64,000 nucleotides of DNA from Alphaproteobacteria bacterium AO1-B (GTDB taxonomy: Bacteria > Pseudomonadota > Alphaproteobacteria > Rhizobiales > Stappiaceae). The notes beneath the pieces were generated by a model. That model was not told the origin of the DNA and did not search any database. It saw only the letters and a program-made list of their open reading frames with translations. Each line of letters begins with the position of its first letter. Position 1 is the stretch's first letter. Shown piece by piece: positions 34,928 through 44,121 of the stretch. The stretch is from positions 1 through 64,000 of the forward strand of contig MLAX01000006.1 of assembly GCA_001890945.1 (NCBI GenBank), in the 5' to 3' direction. The position numbers and the translations under genes were made by a program.

Positions 34928-35728
34928 TCAACTTCCAATGAATTTCGCGATGATCCGCTCAATCGTGCCGTCAGCCTTCATAGCCGTCAGCGTTTCATCC
35001 ATGGCCTTGATAAAGGCATCTGCGTTCGGCCCGGTCCACTTGTCGGAGTACCCGATATAGGCAGCTTCCAAGGAGGCCGTCCCTGCAATCTGAACATTCT
35101 TGATGTTTTTTTCCCGAATGAGGACTTCTGTGGCGATGCGCTCCACGACATAGCAATCAATTCGCCCGAGGGCGAGTTTGTCCAGGTTCTGCTCGGTCGT
35201 TTGCGCTTCTTCCAGCTTGATCACGCCCTGCTCGACGAGCTCAAAGAACCGGTCTCCGGGCGCCTTGTAGCCGGCGACATTGCCGAACAAGAGGCCTTTA
35301 TAATCGTCCGGATAGATCCAGCCGGGCTGCGCGATCCCGGAACGGCAAAAGATGCTGACTTCTTCGAAAAAGATGGGCACTGACCAATGACGGATCCACG
35401 GTCTGTCCGTCGGCTTGTAATAGCTGCCGACAAGTCCTTGCGCATACCCGTTCTCAACAAGAACCGTTGCGCGTGTCCACGGAACTGCCTGAACCGAAAG
35501 GTTGCTCGCGTCCATCCGGCGTTGCGCTTCGAAAAGGATCTCGGCATAGAGCCCCGCCGGCATACCGTTTTCGACGGTCATGTAGGGAGCGTAAGCATTG
35601 TCCTGCAAAAAAAGCACCTGATCGGCGGCGACCGCTGGCGGTAAAGCGGCCAACAAGAGGCCCAACCCACCGATGAGAGCGCGGAAGAGATTTCTGCCGG
35701 ATCGGCGGCACTGCAAGACGAGCAACAA
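34928..35728 (-). CDS. Orphan periplasmic solute-binding protein (family 3)
   Basis: A 266-residue paralogue of the neighbouring 33909 gene, with TTG start after GAAAGGA and a signal peptide (ALIGGLGLLLAALPPAVAAD). Shared landmarks: 'NAYAPYMTVENGMPAGLYAE', VPWTRATV, 'GLVGSYYKPTDRPWIRHWSV', 'KLALGRIDCYVVERIATEVL' and the end 'DGTIERIIAKF'. The 'RPWIRH' block is nearly identical between the two. Transcribed in the same direction, 224 bp apart. Ligand unknown. Confidence 0.85.
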   Translation of the reverse strand: MLLVLQCRRSGRNLFRALIGGLGLLLAALPPAVAADQVLFLQDNAYAPYMTVENGMPAGLYAEILFEAQRRMDASNLSVQAVPWTRATVLVENGYAQGLVGSYYKPTDRPWIRHWSVPIFFEEVSIFCRSGIAQPGWIYPDDYKGLLFGNVAGYKAPGDRFFELVEQGVIKLEEAQTTEQNLDKLALGRIDCYVVERIATEVLIREKNIKNVQIAGTASLEAAYIGYSDKWTGPNADAFIKAMDETLTAMKADGTIERIIAKFIGS

Positions 35729-35933
35729 CAGCGGTTCCTTTCAGTTCGTCCCAGAAAACCACGGCGGTCTTATTTGTTCGTTACTTTCGCAAGTAGATCA
35801 AAAAATTGTCCCTGCGCAAGGCTGACCACCGGCTTCCATCAATCATTTGCATGAACTCATCACAGGCTTTTGCTGGCGGTCAACGTTCCATTCCAGTACG
35901 TAGCTGGCAACACATGATCGAAGGACTGACACC

Positions 35934-36551
35934 ATGGCCGACCGAGATACCTGCCTTGCCGATACACTGGACGTTACCCGCAAGTTCAAGATTGCCGGGC
36001 ACGTGGAAGGCGTTTTCGGTACCCCGGTGACGGAAGACTTTCAGACCGAACCGGTCGAGCGTCTAGGCCTGACATTCGAAGGGGTGCCGGGGGATCGTCA
36101 TGCCGGGTTTACCCGCAAGTCCGGGGGGCGCGAGCCATGGTACCCGCGCGGAACCGAAATGTGCAACGAACGGCAGATCTCCATCCTGTCTTTGGAAGAA
36201 CTGGCAATCATCGCTGAGCGCATGGAAATTCCCGAACTCAAGTCCGAATGGATTGGCGGCAACATCACGCTCTCCGGCATTCCCAATCTCTCGCTGATCC
36301 CGCCGCGCACACGTCTTGAATTTGAAGGCGGTGTGGTGATCCGGATCGATGGTGACAACGCCCCGTGCCGCTTTGCCGGATCGGCAATCGATCGCCAGTT
36401 CCCTGAGCGCAGCGGACTTGATCTTCTGTTCCCGCAAAAGGCCCGAAGGCTGCGTGGCTTGGTCGGTTTTGTAGAAAAGCCGGGGACAATTGCTGCGGGC
36501 GAGACGGTAACCGCGCACATTCCGGAGCAGTGGATTTATCCAAAGGCTTGA
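35934..36551 (+). CDS. MOSC-domain protein
   Basis: A 205-residue protein made of one MOSC domain: 'GLTFEGVPGDRHAGFTRKSG' (the GDRH signature), 'RQISILSLEELAIIAERM', 'GGNITLSGIPNLSLIPPRTR' and the conserved Cys in DNAPCRFAG that is thought to bind sulfur or the molybdenum cofactor. MOSC proteins move sulfur or form part of Mo-cofactor reductases; no partner reductase is adjacent. Possibly cotranscribed with the RidA gene 60 bp downstream. Confidence 0.85.
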   Translation: MADRDTCLADTLDVTRKFKIAGHVEGVFGTPVTEDFQTEPVERLGLTFEGVPGDRHAGFTRKSGGREPWYPRGTEMCNERQISILSLEELAIIAERMEIPELKSEWIGGNITLSGIPNLSLIPPRTRLEFEGGVVIRIDGDNAPCRFAGSAIDRQFPERSGLDLLFPQKARRLRGLVGFVEKPGTIAAGETVTAHIPEQWIYPKA

Positions 36552-36610
36552 GTCTCGGTTGGCAATCCGCTTGTCTTCTCACTCCAGCCACCAATCAGGG
36601 AAGATAAGCC

Positions 36611-37003
36611 GTGCTGCCAATTCATCACATGATCGATCAAGGACCGCGCCCGGTTGCGCCGTTCTCGCACGCCGTCGAAGCCGACGGCTGGGTCTTTGTG
36701 ACAGGTCAGATGCCAACCGATCCAGATGCCCCGGATGCGCCCTTGCCGGCTGGCATTGAGGCGCAGACTGCCCGGGTGATGGACAATCTGAAGATCGTGT
36801 TGGAGGGGCTCGGACTGGGATTGGAAAATGTGACCTTCGCCCGGGTCTATCTGACCGAATTCGAACGCGATTATGCGCAGATGAACGAAACCTACCGCTC
36901 CTACTTCGAGGCGGGCAAGCTGCCGGGACGGACCTGTATCGGTGTAACCGCGCTTGCTGTCGGCGCGTTGGTGGAGATCGACCTGGTCGTGCGTCGTCCG
37001 TGA
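36611..37003 (+). CDS. RidA-family enamine/imine deaminase
   Basis: A 130-residue YjgF/YER057c/UK114 protein with GTG start and GGGAAGA site. Motifs: 'GPRPVAPFSHAVEADGWVFV', 'GQMPTDP', 'VTFARVYLTEFERDYAQMNE' and 'GRTCIGVTALAVGALVEIDL' with the conserved Arg that binds substrate carboxylate and the final Glu. It hydrolyses reactive enamine intermediates from PLP enzymes. Slightly longer N-terminus than E. coli RidA. Confidence 0.9.
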   Translation: MLPIHHMIDQGPRPVAPFSHAVEADGWVFVTGQMPTDPDAPDAPLPAGIEAQTARVMDNLKIVLEGLGLGLENVTFARVYLTEFERDYAQMNETYRSYFEAGKLPGRTCIGVTALAVGALVEIDLVVRRP

Positions 37004-37009
37004 GTCTTG

Positions 37010-37819
37010 TCAGGAGTTGATGTCGCCGGAGGCCGCTTCAGCATCGCGGCAGTCCGGCACCGCCGCATCGAACTTGGTCAGGAAACCCGGGTTGAGTTGA
37101 AGAAAGTCATTCGAAAAATAGACCGAAAGCGGTTTGTCCTGCTGCACCTCTGAGCGGATTTCGCTCAAAACCCCGCGGGTGCCCAAAATGCTCTCCATAA
37201 CCAGGTTGTTGGCGAGCACAGCGTCCACACGGCCGGCCAGCAGCATTTCCAGAAGGGCATTCGTGTCTCTGGGCGGAAAATCCGTTGTGCGATACCCGTT
37301 CCGGCGGAGCCACGTTTGCATGTTCGCGCCGAGAAAGCTCGACGTCAGCATGGACAAGCGATTGGCAGGATCTTTCGGACTGAGGATTTGATCCTTGAGG
37401 AGATACCACGTCCATGTCTGCCGGGCGATGATCGCGCTGGCCGTTGCATAGGCATCGCGCCGAGCATTTTGGGACGCCGCGAAAAAGCCGTCCGCATACC
37501 CGTTTTGAACCTCCAGCTGCGCGCGTTTCCAAGGCAGCACGTGGATTTCAAACGCACGATCAATTGCATCGAGAGCGCAGGAAACGACACGAACCGCAAT
37601 CCCGTCAAAGCTTCCATCGGGCTGAACTGATCCGTACGGCGGAAGGTCGTGCGTCGTTAAGATGACCGGTCCAGTTTCGGCTGCCGATGGCCGAGGCATG
37701 ACGCTTGAAGCCACCGCGCTGGTGAGCGAAAGCACCAAGGCCGAAAGGCAAGCCCAGCAGATCCTAGCTCGAGTCCGGTAAGATCGGAACACAAAGTTCC
37801 CCAACGTTCGAATCTTCAA
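37010..37819 (-). CDS. Orphan periplasmic solute-binding protein (family 3)
   Basis: A 269-residue protein with a long N-terminal signal region (CWACLSALVLSLTSAVASSV) and an SBP_bac_3 fold: 'TTHDLPPYGSVQPDGSFDGI', LPWKRAQLEVQNGYADGF and 'NALLEMLLAGRVDAVLANNL'. More distant from the tandem pair than they are from each other, but it shares the PW-K/T-R motif. The stop is seven bases from the convergent RidA stop. No transporter partner is seen. Confidence 0.82.
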   Translation of the reverse strand: MKIRTLGNFVFRSYRTRARICWACLSALVLSLTSAVASSVMPRPSAAETGPVILTTHDLPPYGSVQPDGSFDGIAVRVVSCALDAIDRAFEIHVLPWKRAQLEVQNGYADGFFAASQNARRDAYATASAIIARQTWTWYLLKDQILSPKDPANRLSMLTSSFLGANMQTWLRRNGYRTTDFPPRDTNALLEMLLAGRVDAVLANNLVMESILGTRGVLSEIRSEVQQDKPLSVYFSNDFLQLNPGFLTKFDAAVPDCRDAEAASGDINS

Positions 37820-37926
37820 AAACCAAAGGATTTTTATCCTGATTGAACGTCAGAGTAAAAGGGGCGCTTGCATGTCAGGTTAACAAGCGGCGGCCTGTTC
37901 CGCACGCCGCCTGTGAAATGCCGATG

Positions 37927-39267
37927 TTATTCGCCTTTTGAGCGGGTTTCGAACATCAGGCCCTTTGCGGACCTGTCCGGGAAGCCCTGCCAATAGGTGT
38001 GCTCCGGTTTGTCCGTGCCATCGTCATTGCGGGCAAAAACGCCATCTTCCGCCGTCTCGATCAGGTCCAGATAGGCGGCCTTGTCCGTGTCGTTCTTCAG
38101 GTGGAGATCCATAAAGGCTGTCGCGAAGTGCTGCATGATGTTGTTCATCCGCACCGTGTCCCAAACCGCATCTGCATAGTGTTCAAACGGCGCCCAGCCG
38201 AGTTCGTCGCTGAAGGGATAGGATTCCATCGGCGCGGGCATGGGAGCTGCCGCATTATGATTGGCGCTGATGAAGGTCAGAAGATGCCGGTCGGTTCCAC
38301 TGCTTTCCTCCCAGATCTTTCGAATGCCGGTTTCATACTGGGAAACATCGTCAACGCTGCCGGCCACGTAAAGCGCAGGGACGCGCACACCGGAAAGGCC
38401 CTCAGCGTCCCAAAAGTCCCGATTTCTCCCCCATGGACCGATGGCGACAATCGCCTTGAGACGCGGATCGATCAGCGCTTCGTGCTCCGCGCTGCCAGCC
38501 TTGTGCATGCCCAAAAGCCCGTCCGGCGCTCCCCACTCATAACCGATGGATTTATCGGTTACACCGCCGCCAGCAGAGATGATCGCGCCATAGCCGCCCA
38601 TGGAGTAACCGATGAGACCGGTGCGGTTGGTATCGATCAGACCTGCCAGTGGCGAGTTATCGTCCTTGGCAAGCCGGCCCATCTCATTCAGCACGAACAT
38701 CTGATCAAGCGGCCGGTTCACCAGCGTGGATCCGAAGGCCGCCTTGTCATGATAAAGACTGTCGGTGTGGTCGATGGAGACCGCGACATACCCCTTGGTG
38801 GCTAGGTTTTCCGCCAGATGGCTCATCAGGAACCGGTTGCCCGGATAGCCGTGTGAAATCAGAACAAGCGGGTAGGGGGCAGAGGTCTTGGCAGGTGCAG
38901 CATCCGGTTTGGAGAGGCCGTGAATGTCGGCCTCGCGCTGTCCGTCCCGCAAGATGACCCGCATTGGTTCGGGCGCGTTATGCGCTTCAGCCGGATAAAA
39001 GACTTCCACCGACAACGGGCGGTCATACCGTTCCGGCGCTTCATCTGCCGCAATCCGGACGATGTCATACTGGTCCGGATTGGTGAGCTGCAGCGTCATC
39101 CGCCCGACCTCGTACGCGCCATGAGCTGCAAGCTCCGGCGCATCAGGGCGGACGAGGTCGATTCTGTTTTCAGACATGGCTTCGGCCGAAACAAGACTTG
39201 TGAAAGTGGCGGCAACCAAAAGGGCTTTTGGGGACAGTCGGGGCACGGTGTTGGGTCTCCGGAGCAT
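37927..39267 (-). CDS. Secreted alpha/beta hydrolase (PAF-acetylhydrolase/dienelactone-type)
   Basis: A 446-residue protein with a probable signal peptide (KALLVAATFTSLVSAEA). Alpha/beta hydrolase core: oxyanion region 'YPLVLISHGYPGNRFLMSHL', nucleophile Ser in GLIGYSMGGYGAI and a candidate His in 'FISANHNAAAPM'. 'VSIDHTDSLYHDKAAFGSTL' resembles PAF-acetylhydrolase-like proteins. Predicted carboxylic-ester hydrolase in the periplasm; substrate unknown. Single gene. Confidence 0.78.
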   Translation of the reverse strand: MLRRPNTVPRLSPKALLVAATFTSLVSAEAMSENRIDLVRPDAPELAAHGAYEVGRMTLQLTNPDQYDIVRIAADEAPERYDRPLSVEVFYPAEAHNAPEPMRVILRDGQREADIHGLSKPDAAPAKTSAPYPLVLISHGYPGNRFLMSHLAENLATKGYVAVSIDHTDSLYHDKAAFGSTLVNRPLDQMFVLNEMGRLAKDDNSPLAGLIDTNRTGLIGYSMGGYGAIISAGGGVTDKSIGYEWGAPDGLLGMHKAGSAEHEALIDPRLKAIVAIGPWGRNRDFWDAEGLSGVRVPALYVAGSVDDVSQYETGIRKIWEESSGTDRHLLTFISANHNAAAPMPAPMESYPFSDELGWAPFEHYADAVWDTVRMNNIMQHFATAFMDLHLKNDTDKAAYLDLIETAEDGVFARNDDGTDKPEHTYWQGFPDRSAKGLMFETRSKGE

Positions 39268-39480
39268 CGTAATAACTTACAATCTGCAACTTAAAGCCCA
39301 ACCTATGAATGGCAAGGGTCATCAGCGTGCTGATAGTTCGCAGGCGACAAAAAGTTAAAGTGGGAGAGGCATCGAAGCTGCCAGAATGCCGCAGCGAACG
39401 GGCGTTTTGTCACAGTGCGGGATCAGTCTGCCGAGCTTACGTGAAACCACGTACATAAAGCCAAGGAAGGGCCTGATCGC

Positions 39481-39723
39481 GTGTCTGCAAAAACTGCCGA
39501 ACAAGAACTGCTCATCATCCGCCTGCTGCTGATCATTCCGGTGCTGAACTGGTTTGTGAAGGACGCGATGTATGGTGAGGACGATGCCAAATATTGGTTC
39601 ATCGGAAACCTGGCGATGGTTTGGGCCGTCTGTATCTTTCTGTTCGGCTATCCGGCGATCATTCTCCCTGCACTTGCGATGGTTCCAATGGCGTTTCTCT
39701 GGATCCTCGACGTTTGCCGGTAG
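39481..39723 (+). CDS. Small membrane protein
   Basis: An 80-residue protein with GTG start after AAGGAAGGG. Hydrophobic segments: LLIIRLLLIIPVLNWFV and a longer one (NLAMVWAVCIFLFGYPAIIL then ALAMVPMAFLWIL) that may span twice. No motif recognised. It ends four bases before the convergent DUF2293 gene. Confidence 0.6.
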   Translation: MSAKTAEQELLIIRLLLIIPVLNWFVKDAMYGEDDAKYWFIGNLAMVWAVCIFLFGYPAIILPALAMVPMAFLWILDVCR

Positions 39724-39726
39724 GAG

Positions 39727-40044
39727 CTACGCCTCGTCGTCCGCTTCCGCAGAGACCCGCTTCTGACTTCCCCAAGTCTCAAGCATGTCGTTGATGGCAT
39801 CCAGTACGAAAAACCGGGCGGAGTCCCGGTCATATCCGTCATCGAGCAGGGCATCATAGTCCGTGTGCTCATGCCGAATGCGGCTGGTGGCCGCTTGCCA
39901 CACGGCAATGGACGGCGGCAAGTGGCGCAGATGACCGGCGAGGGCGCCCTCAAGAATCGCTTCCGCATCCGCCATCGGCACACGTGGCAGTAATAAGCGC
40001 AGTGCCTTGCGCATGTCTTTCTGTCGTTTTGTCCCGGCCACCAT
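39727..40044 (-). CDS. DUF2293-domain protein
   Basis: A 105-residue protein. The middle (residues 35-95: 'HLRHLPPSIAVWQAATSRIR', 'HTDYDALLDDGYDRDSARFF', 'DAINDMLETWG') matches the DUF2293 helical domain of unknown function, with its conserved Arg/Asp pattern. The N-terminus is basic. It lies close to, and divergent from, the SufR-like regulator. Confidence 0.75.
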   Translation of the reverse strand: MVAGTKRQKDMRKALRLLLPRVPMADAEAILEGALAGHLRHLPPSIAVWQAATSRIRHEHTDYDALLDDGYDRDSARFFVLDAINDMLETWGSQKRVSAEADDEA

Positions 40045-40151
40045 GCATGTCCGGTAGCACGTTTGGCCAAATACGAAAACGTGCGGTCCGGTCTGAAAGT
40101 TAGATAAGAGATCCTTTTCTTTATCTGAGTGCTGACTATATTCATGCCATC

Positions 40152-40778
40152 ATGTCAGACCGCACCCGCATAAGACTGCTGAATGCATTGAAAGCTGCCG
40201 GACCCCAAACGGCAGCAGAGCTTGCCGAGGAACTCAACGTCACATCCGTTGCGGTCCGCCAGCATCTAGACGGCTTGCTGGAGGCGGAGCTTGTTGAATT
40301 TGAGGACCTGAAAGGCTCGGTCGGCCGCCCGAAACGGGTTTGGTCCTTGAGCGCAAAAGGCCACGGCCAGTTCCCCGACAATCACGCAGCCCTAGTTTCG
40401 GGGCTTCTATCCGGGGTGACCGACATATATGGCCCGGATGGTCTAGAAAAGCTCATCGCACACCGCGAAGATCAAAGCCGCAAACTCTATTCCGAGGTTC
40501 TCGGCCAGGAACAGGAGCTTCGGGGAAAAGTTGCCGCACTTGCCGATTTGCGGAGCAAGGAAGGCTACATGGCCGAGGTGCAGCGGGATGGCGATGCGTT
40601 TCTGTTGATTGAGAACCATTGCTCGATCTGTGCAGCGGCCACAGCCTGCCAGGAATTCTGCCGTTCGGAGCTCAACCTGTTCCAATCGCTCCTTGGAGAG
40701 AGCGTACTGGTCGAGCGCCAGGAACATCTTCTCTCCGGCGGCCGCCGCTGCGTCTACCGGATTGCGGCTGCGTCCTAA
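40152..40778 (+). CDS. SufR-like Fe-S-containing HTH regulator
   Basis: A 208-residue protein. Residues 1-70 form a winged HTH ('TAAELAEELNVTSVAVRQHL', 'GSVGRPKRVWSLSAKGHGQF') of the DeoR/ArsR-like type found in cyanobacterial and actinobacterial SufR. A C-terminal cysteine cluster C-x2-C-x5-C-x3-C (HCSICAAATACQEFCRSEL, near residue 158) could carry a [4Fe-4S] cluster. Likely senses Fe-S status or oxidants, though no suf genes are adjacent. Start at the ATG in 'catcATGTCAGACCGC'. Confidence 0.82.
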   Translation: MSDRTRIRLLNALKAAGPQTAAELAEELNVTSVAVRQHLDGLLEAELVEFEDLKGSVGRPKRVWSLSAKGHGQFPDNHAALVSGLLSGVTDIYGPDGLEKLIAHREDQSRKLYSEVLGQEQELRGKVAALADLRSKEGYMAEVQRDGDAFLLIENHCSICAAATACQEFCRSELNLFQSLLGESVLVERQEHLLSGGRRCVYRIAAAS

Positions 40779-40791
40779 AGTTTTGCCAAGG

Positions 40792-42858
40792 CTAATTTGC
40801 GCTGGAGCGCAGCAGGTCGTTGTGTTCGGCGCTGATTATTGGAAGGCCGGCGATCTTGCCAGTCTCATCAATGCTTTGCTTGATGTCGGCAAAGGGCTTC
40901 GGCGGGCAGAAATGATAGCCTTGAGCGAACCGGCACTGCAGTTGTTGAAGCGCTTCGGCCTGTCCCGCATCCTCAACACCCTCGGCAACGCAGGTGATCT
41001 GCATGGACCGGCAGAGGTTCAGGATGGATGCCACGACACCGCCTGTCATGGGATCATCAAGACACGCGACGAAGCTCCGATCGATCTTGACACAATCGAT
41101 CGGCAAGCGGTGCAGATACCCAAGGCTTGAATATCCGGTGCCGAAGTCGTCCAAAGCCAACCGGCACCCGGCATCCCGCAAACGCTTCAAGCACGCTTCC
41201 GCGGCCTCATAACTTCCAATGACCGATGTCTCGGTGATCTCGAACGTGATCCGTGTCGGATCTACTTTGCGCTCCGCGATGATATCCAGCAATTTAGATA
41301 CTGTTTCATGGGACGTGATATCATGCGCTGACAGGTTGAAGGACATGCGCAGCGTGTCGGGCAGCGCTTCGATCTGCCTGATTGCCATACAAAACAGCTG
41401 GATGGTCAGCCTTTGGATCTGACCGGTTCGCTCGGCCACCTGAATGAAGACGTCCGGCGGAATGCGGCCAAGTTCGGGGCTGTTCCAGCGTGCCAGGGCC
41501 TCAAAGCCGATGATGGTCTGTTTCGAAAGCGCTACGAAGGGCTGGAAGTGGACCTCAAACTCGGCTGCAATATCGGCACATTGCAGGGCACTTTCGATGG
41601 CCCGTTCCGACCGGATGCGGGCTTCGTGATCAGCAGAATAGACGGTGACCGAACCGCGGGCCGTTGTTTTGGAATTGTAAAGTGCGTAGTCGGAGCGGTC
41701 GAACAGCATATGGGTCGTTGTGCCGGCATCCGGATAAAACGCGATGCCGCAAGAGGCGCCAATTGCAACGGAAATCTCGCCAATCTTGAACGGCTGTTGC
41801 AGGCTCTCACAGAGCGCTTTTGCAACATCTGCGGCGGTTTCCGGCGGTCCGAGATATAGAAGACCGAATTCATCCCCGCCCAGCCGGCTGATCTCCAGAT
41901 CCTGTACCCCAAGCGCTTCCATGCGGTCGCCGACAGCCATGAGCAGCTGGTCGCCGACCTGGTGTCCGTAAGTGTCGTTGACCGGCTTGAATTGATCCAG
42001 GTCAATCACGCCGACGGCAAAGACGGCATCGGTTCCAGCAACGTTCTCGATCTGGCGATCGAGCCGGTTGAAGAAATACCGGCGGTTGGGCAAGTTGGTC
42101 AGGAAGTCGGTCTGGGAGAGCCGCTCGTTCTCCGCATTCAGACGTTCCGTTTCCTGATGTTTGGCTGCCAGTTCGGAGCGGGACTTGATGAGGTTCGAGA
42201 AGGCCTCGTAGCCGTTGAGCAGCACCTTCAGAATAACCAGGCACACCAGGAAGATGTTCATGGCAATCGCCGAATAAACATCCTGGCCTTTGCTCAGGTA
42301 ATAGACCAGATAAGGCGCCGTCACGATGAGCATCACCATGATGGCTGCTTGCGGCAAATGCATCAGACAGAAAATGCAGCCGATCACAGTGATCGCGATG
42401 AAAAGGGCTACGTGACCCTGCTCGATCGCAGTGCCATAGCTTTCAAGGCTCAAGGACCAGGTGATGTAGACGACGGCGACCAAACTGCCGAGAAGGACGG
42501 TTTGACGCAACTTGCGCACCGCCTGTTGCGGCCCGAGCTCAAGACCGCGGGACCGGACCCAGGAAACCAGCCGGATCGTCGTGAAGATCAGCATTGGGGC
42601 AAGTACACCGATGGTCATATAACCAGGTGCAACGTCGCGGTGCGTGTACGCGACGGCGATCGCGTTGACCATGAGCAAAAGATAGAGAAGCGGGATTTGG
42701 GAGTTCAGTTCCCGGCACTGGGCCTGCGCAAGTTCGGTGTCCCTGGGATCAATGATCATCCAACGGGCAAAGTCTTGAAGTTTTTTCGTTATCGCCCGCA
42801 ATGCATCGAAATCCTTGTGCCTGAAAAACAGCTCAAATCGGTCTCTTAGTAAAAACAC
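40792..42858 (-). CDS. Membrane GGDEF-EAL c-di-GMP enzyme
   Basis: A 688-residue protein: five to six N-terminal membrane helices (residues 50-230, MASE-like sensory region), then a coiled coil ('SELAAKHQETERLNAENERL'). GGDEF follows with intact RLGGDEFGLLY, then EAL with GFEALARW, FEITET, LDDFGTGYSSLGYL, VKIDRSFV and VAEGVED. Both active sites look complete, so it may be a cyclase, a phosphodiesterase or both. It is convergent with the SufR-like gene (13-bp gap) and divergent from cyoA. Confidence 0.9.
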   Translation of the reverse strand: MFLLRDRFELFFRHKDFDALRAITKKLQDFARWMIIDPRDTELAQAQCRELNSQIPLLYLLLMVNAIAVAYTHRDVAPGYMTIGVLAPMLIFTTIRLVSWVRSRGLELGPQQAVRKLRQTVLLGSLVAVVYITWSLSLESYGTAIEQGHVALFIAITVIGCIFCLMHLPQAAIMVMLIVTAPYLVYYLSKGQDVYSAIAMNIFLVCLVILKVLLNGYEAFSNLIKSRSELAAKHQETERLNAENERLSQTDFLTNLPNRRYFFNRLDRQIENVAGTDAVFAVGVIDLDQFKPVNDTYGHQVGDQLLMAVGDRMEALGVQDLEISRLGGDEFGLLYLGPPETAADVAKALCESLQQPFKIGEISVAIGASCGIAFYPDAGTTTHMLFDRSDYALYNSKTTARGSVTVYSADHEARIRSERAIESALQCADIAAEFEVHFQPFVALSKQTIIGFEALARWNSPELGRIPPDVFIQVAERTGQIQRLTIQLFCMAIRQIEALPDTLRMSFNLSAHDITSHETVSKLLDIIAERKVDPTRITFEITETSVIGSYEAAEACLKRLRDAGCRLALDDFGTGYSSLGYLHRLPIDCVKIDRSFVACLDDPMTGGVVASILNLCRSMQITCVAEGVEDAGQAEALQQLQCRFAQGYHFCPPKPFADIKQSIDETGKIAGLPIISAEHNDLLRSSAN

Positions 42859-43182
42859 AGAGGACCACCGTTATTCAGAAATGATTGATATAACGTAACG
42901 GTATTGATTCGATTATGCTTGATGAAATTAGAAGTTCAACGTCAAAGGTTCGCTTGGGAAGAAAAACTGTAAAAAGTACTTATAAGAACACAGATTTGAG
43001 TTTGTCAGGTTCTTAAGATTTTGTTGACCTTGTCGGCATGATGTTTCCCCAACATCGAAAAGGAACCTTCGCTCGCGTCAACGCCTTGCGCTGAAAAAAT
43101 CTGCGGCATAGTCTTTTCAAATCAAATCGCTTTGCCTCAAGTCGCTGGTGCGGCATTCATCAACCCGCCCAAGGACCCGGCA
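42859..43182. promoter_or_regulatory. AT-rich divergent region upstream of cyoABCD
   Basis: A 324-bp region between the GGDEF-EAL gene and cyoA. It is clearly AT-rich (42880-43030) and must hold both promoters. I see no clear palindrome or terminator. An in-frame TTG at 43132 could extend CyoA by 17 residues. Confidence 0.35.
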
Positions 43183-44121
43183 ATGCCTGCGGGGGATGTT
43201 GGTGTGAGTGGATCTGGAACGCCTCTGCATTGGGCCCGGAACATAGGAACTTCGGCAGCAATCGCTTTCCTTGTTTCCGGTTGTGCGCTCTCCGAGGCCC
43301 CAATCCTTTATCCGCAAGGACCGATCGCTCTGGCACAGCGAGATCTTTTGTTCACGGCCTTTTGGTTGATGATGATCGTGGCGATCCCGGCGATTCTCCT
43401 CACGCTCTTGTTTGTCTACCGCTACCGGTCGCGGCATCACAGCACCGCGGCCTATACGCCGGAGTGGGAGGGATCTTGGAAAATCGAGGCCGTTGTCTGG
43501 CTTGTTCCGGCCGCCATCATCATTGTTCTTGGCACCCTGGTTTGGCGCGACACGCACAAGCTTGATCCTTACAAGGAGCTTGCCTCGGACAAGCCGGCCT
43601 TTGAAGTTCAGGCAATCGCGCTCGATTGGAAATGGCTCTTTGTCTATCCGGAATTGGGTGTTGCCAGTGTCAATGAGCTGGCCTTTCCGGCCGATCGGCC
43701 CCTGTCCATCAAAATCACCTCCGACACCGTGATGAACTCTCTGATGATCCCGGCGCTCGGCGGTCAGATCTATACAATGGCGGGCATGCGGACGGAAATG
43801 AACCTGCTTGCCGATGGTCCGGGCACGTTCAAGGGCCGCAATACGATGTATTCCGGCGACGGTTTCTCAGACCAGCACTTTCTGGCGCACGCTTTGACAG
43901 AGGCGGACTTCACGGCCTGGAAAGACAAGGTGACCGGTTCGCCGGATGCCCTGGATGCCAAGACCTATTTGGAAGTCGCCAAACAGAGCGTTGCCAATCC
44001 GGTCGCCTATTATTCAAGTGTTGAGCCGAACCTATTTGGCCTGATCCTGCGCAAATACGCGCCGATTGTCGGCCCGCTGGAAAGCGAAGCTGCGGAACTG
44101 ATTTGCCGGGGGGCTGCCTGA
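43183..44121 (+). CDS. cyoA: Cytochrome o ubiquinol oxidase subunit II
   Basis: A 312-residue protein. Lipoprotein-type signal with lipobox LVSGC near residue 34, two membrane helices ('LLFTAFWLMMIVAIPAILLT', 'IEAVVWLVPAAIIIVLGTLV'), then a periplasmic cupredoxin domain ('IALDWKWLFVYPELGVASVN', 'GGQIYTMAGMRTEMNLLAD') without a CuA site, as expected for a quinol oxidase. The start at 43183 was chosen for its AAGGA site. Overlaps cyoB by one base (TGATG). Confidence 0.93.
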   Translation: MPAGDVGVSGSGTPLHWARNIGTSAAIAFLVSGCALSEAPILYPQGPIALAQRDLLFTAFWLMMIVAIPAILLTLLFVYRYRSRHHSTAAYTPEWEGSWKIEAVVWLVPAAIIIVLGTLVWRDTHKLDPYKELASDKPAFEVQAIALDWKWLFVYPELGVASVNELAFPADRPLSIKITSDTVMNSLMIPALGGQIYTMAGMRTEMNLLADGPGTFKGRNTMYSGDGFSDQHFLAHALTEADFTAWKDKVTGSPDALDAKTYLEVAKQSVANPVAYYSSVEPNLFGLILRKYAPIVGPLESEAAELICRGAA

